From Verrucomicrobiota bacterium (GTDB lineage Bacteria > Verrucomicrobiota > Kiritimatiellia > CAIQIC01 > JAGNIJ01), in NCBI GenBank assembly GCA_022710725.1, contig JAKLGK010000008.1, positions 62,001 to 126,000 on the forward strand: a stretch of 64,000 bases of DNA, written 5' to 3'. Positions 62,424 to 64,000 of the stretch are shown one piece after another. The position numbers and the translations under genes were made by a program. Below the pieces are notes generated by a model. It was not told the origin of the DNA. It searched no databases and saw only the letters and a program-made list of their open reading frames with translations. Within the stretch, counting starts at the first letter, position 1. Every line of letters starts with the position of its first letter.

Positions 62424-62567
62424 ATGAAACTGGAAGACCTCGCCTACGCCATTGCCCAGAAGGTGTTCTGGGAGCTCGAACACACGCATCATTTCGTGGT
62501 GCCCGAAGCCGTCCGCAAGGAAATTCTGGCCGCGGTGCGGGCCCAACTCCACTCGCTGATCAAGTAG
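62424..62567 (+). CDS. 47-residue conserved-looking small protein
   Basis: MKLEDLAYAIAQKVFWELE opens the protein, then a helical middle (VVPEAVRKEILAAVRAQ) and ends LIK. GGAAGG lies about 6 nt before ATG 62424, and the gene fits exactly in the gap between the disordered protein and trxA with 20 and 18 bp on either side. It is amphipathic and soluble, no signal peptide. The ribosome site and packing support a real small gene; function unknown. Confidence 0.65.
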   Translation: MKLEDLAYAIAQKVFWELEHTHHFVVPEAVRKEILAAVRAQLHSLIK

Positions 62568-62585
62568 CCCCAAGGAGCAGGTAAC

Positions 62586-62918
62586 ATGACGGCTGCCGGC
62601 ATCGTTCACGTCAACGCGCAGAACTGGAAGATCGAGGTGGCGGACTCCCCGGTGCCGGTGCTGGTGGACTTCTGGGCCGAGTGGTGCGGGCCCTGCCGCG
62701 TCATCGCGCCCGTCCTGGACGAATTGAGCGGGGAACTGGCCAGCCGCCTGAAGATCGCCAAGGTCAACGTGGACGAAAGCCCCGAGCTCGCGGGCGACTA
62801 CGGCATCCGCTCCATCCCGACGCTGCTCCTGGTCAAGGGCGGGGTCGTGCAGCAGCAGATGGTCGGCGCCATGAGCAAGGCGGCGCTGAAGACGCGGCTG
62901 GAGTCCGAACTGGACTGA
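62586..62918 (+). CDS. trxA: Thioredoxin
   Basis: 110 residues. Active site WCGPC (Cys34, Cys37), FWAEWCGPC preceded by VLVDF, cis-Pro in RSIPTLLL and the Gly/Lys-rich KGGVVQQQMVG. Standard cytoplasmic disulfide reductase. AAGGAG ribosome site 8 nt before ATG 62586. Its stop TGA and the stop of the convergent sixA (62919) abut in the palindrome TGATCA. Confidence 0.96.
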   Translation: MTAAGIVHVNAQNWKIEVADSPVPVLVDFWAEWCGPCRVIAPVLDELSGELASRLKIAKVNVDESPELAGDYGIRSIPTLLLVKGGVVQQQMVGAMSKAALKTRLESELD

Positions 62919-63407
62919 TCACGCGTCCTTCGCGCACAGGGCGGCCGGGGGCAGCAGGGCCTGCAATTCCCCCTTGAGCTGCCGGTTGACTTCCGCCACG
63001 GCGCACGCGGCTTTCTTGAACCGCACCCGCAGCGCCCCGGCGCCGGCGACATGACCCAGTATATGGGACAGGTCCGGCTCGTGGCCCACCACGGCGACCG
63101 CCTCGGGAAGGGCCGGCCACTCCGCCAGCGCCCGGACCAGGTCCTCCGCGCCGCAGCCCGGATTCAAGCGCTCGGAGGCGACCTGCGCGGGGTTTCCCAG
63201 GCAATCCGCCAGCAGCGCGCCCGTCTCGATCGCGCGCCGGGCGCGGGAGGTCAAGATGAGCTGCACATCCGGATGCAGGACGGCCAGGGTCTTGAACGCG
63301 CGGCGCGCCTTCTTCCGCCCCTCGTCGGTCAGCGGCCGGTCGAGGTCTGATCCCCCGAAATCCTCCGGCTCCGCGGCCGCCGCGTGGCGAATCAGCAGGA
63401 GTTTCAT
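62919..63407 (-). CDS. sixA: Phosphohistidine phosphatase SixA-like protein
   Basis: 162 residues, histidine phosphatase superfamily. RHA motif at residues 7-9 (LLLIRHAAAAEPEDF), TSRARRAIETG, and the second histidine in VVGHEPDLS are all present. SixA removes phosphate from HPt-type phosphohistidine. Alternative: a related small-molecule phosphatase. Transcribed towards trxA, with which it shares the stop palindrome. Confidence 0.85.
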   Translation of the reverse strand: MKLLLIRHAAAAEPEDFGGSDLDRPLTDEGRKKARRAFKTLAVLHPDVQLILTSRARRAIETGALLADCLGNPAQVASERLNPGCGAEDLVRALAEWPALPEAVAVVGHEPDLSHILGHVAGAGALRVRFKKAACAVAEVNRQLKGELQALLPPAALCAKDA

Positions 63408-63471
63408 GGATTACCGAGCCGTTTCTTTTGGCTGGACTCCCGCCGCCCGGTCATTGTATGAGTCCGCCCGT

Positions 63472-63545
63472 TGCCCGATGGTGTAATGGTAGCACAACTG
63501 ACTCTGGATCAGTTTGTCTAGGTTCAAATCCTAGTCGGGCAGCCA
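63472..63545 (+). tRNA. tRNA-Gln (CTG)
   Basis: 74 nt with encoded CCA. Acceptor TGCCCGA pairs with TCGGGCA, discriminator G, and the anticodon loop CTCTGGA between ACTGA and TCAGT gives anticodon CTG. T-arm contains GTTCAAATC. Stands alone between sixA and the end of dnaN. Confidence 0.97.
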
Positions 63546-63563
63546 CCTGCGCCGACCGCCTCC

Positions 63564-64000
63564 CTAGCTCAACCGGATCGGCATCAGCACGTACAGGAAC
63601 GGCAGGTCGCACTTGAGCACGCCGGGGCTCATGTCGTCCGTGAGCTCCAAGTAGATCTCGTCGCAGACCAGGTTCTTGAGCGGATCCAGCACGAAGTCCG
63701 GGTTGAACGCCACGGAAATCTGCTTGCCGGCGTAACTGATCGCCAGGGTCTCGCGGGCCTCGCCCACCTCGGGCGAAGTCGCCGAGACCTCGAGCTTGTT
63801 CTTGGAGAACGTCAGCCGCACCGAGTTGGAGCCCTCGCTCGCGATCAGCGCGACGCGCCGGACCACGGTCATCAGGGCCTCGCGCTCGATCTTCACCCGC
63901 TCCTCGCTCTGCGCGGGAATGACCTGCCGGAAATTGGGGTAGCTCCCCTCCATGAGCTTCGAGACCACGAGCAGGTCGTTGAACTCGAAGGCGGCCTGCT
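63564..64000 (-). CDS. dnaN: DNA polymerase III beta subunit (sliding clamp), C-terminal part
   Basis: The frame continues to the window edge; about 145 C-terminal residues are visible. KLMEGSYPNFRQVIP, VRLTFSKNKLEVSATSPEVGEA, VAFNPDFVLDPLKNL and the C-terminal YVLMPIRLS are diagnostic for the clamp; the typical clamp end is PMRL, here PIRL. The 5' part, with the start, lies beyond the window on the minus strand. It is the gene nearest to tRNA-Gln. Confidence 0.95.
   Translation of the reverse strand, partial: QAAFEFNDLLVVSKLMEGSYPNFRQVIPAQSEERVKIEREALMTVVRRVALIASEGSNSVRLTFSKNKLEVSATSPEVGEARETLAISYAGKQISVAFNPDFVLDPLKNLVCDEIYLELTDDMSPGVLKCDLPFLYVLMPIRLS

Overview
The window is GC-rich (roughly two thirds G+C), densely coded bacterial chromosome with short operons, many 4-bp ATGA/GTGA overlaps and no phage, IS or CRISPR locus. 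Several features point to the PVC superphylum, most likely Kiritimatiellota or a close relative (inference from style, not from a marker tree): secreted beta-helix proteins with InlB-type 'GW-D' repeats, LamG and DUF1566 proteins, calcium-binding-type 'DxDxDGxSN' tails, caspase-like lipoproteins, FadL-like outer-membrane proteins, and intergenic palindromes of the TTCCAA-TTGGAA type. A Gram-negative envelope is implied by the lipoproteins, LPS-kinase-like proteins and beta-barrel protein.

Layout. 1-3.1 kb: end of a glucosyl-3-phosphoglycerate synthase coupled to a HAD phosphatase, a CpXC protein and a YfgM-like TPR protein. 3.1-6.6 kb (minus): aroK, cold-shock protein, prepilin peptidase, aroE and def, with a 31-bp-period palindrome array between def and aroE. 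6.7-10.3 kb: dolichol-phosphate-mannose-synthase-like GT2, UbiA-family phosphoribosyltransferase, UDP-glucuronate decarboxylase and an FHA protein, i.e. envelope sugar supply. 10.3-13.6 kb: a YgfK-type flavin/Fe-S oxidoreductase. 13.7-17.2 kb (minus): mutS, a B-box-like acidic protein and an HNH endonuclease. 17.3-19.8 kb: NtrB/NtrC-like two-component pair. 19.9-24.3 kb: GH31 glycosidase with PA14 insert and a GT39-like membrane protein. 24.3-32.7 kb: coiled-coil/TPR protein, ThiF/MoeB E1, two CNNM/CorC proteins, exported MsrA, ruvB, DUF503, Maf, an SGNH remnant and a small zinc protein.

32.9-59.5 kb is the accessory, envelope-directed part: starch-binding-like and DUF1566 exported proteins, LamG protein coupled to a FadL-like barrel, an ECF sigma/anti-sigma pair, a pseudopilin-tail membrane protein, a caspase-like lipoprotein overlapping a TPR lipoprotein, a single-chain ECF sigma/anti-sigma fusion, a 2,373-residue modular beta-helix adhesin read divergently from that fusion, a secreted papain-like protease, then a PAP2 phosphatase, twin LPS-kinase-like proteins and a GT4 glycosyltransferase. 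59.5-64 kb is housekeeping: mutY overlapping tRNA-Val, a lipoprotein, a disordered membrane protein, a 47-residue protein, trxA, sixA, tRNA-Gln and the end of dnaN.

The most notable unexplained items are the two intergenic palindrome families (paired CACACTTTGCAAAGTGTG sites at three loci; five TTTCCAAACATTGGAAA units at a 31-bp period), the sigma/anti-sigma fusion beside the giant adhesin and the caspase/TPR lipoprotein pair, and the orphan YgfK.
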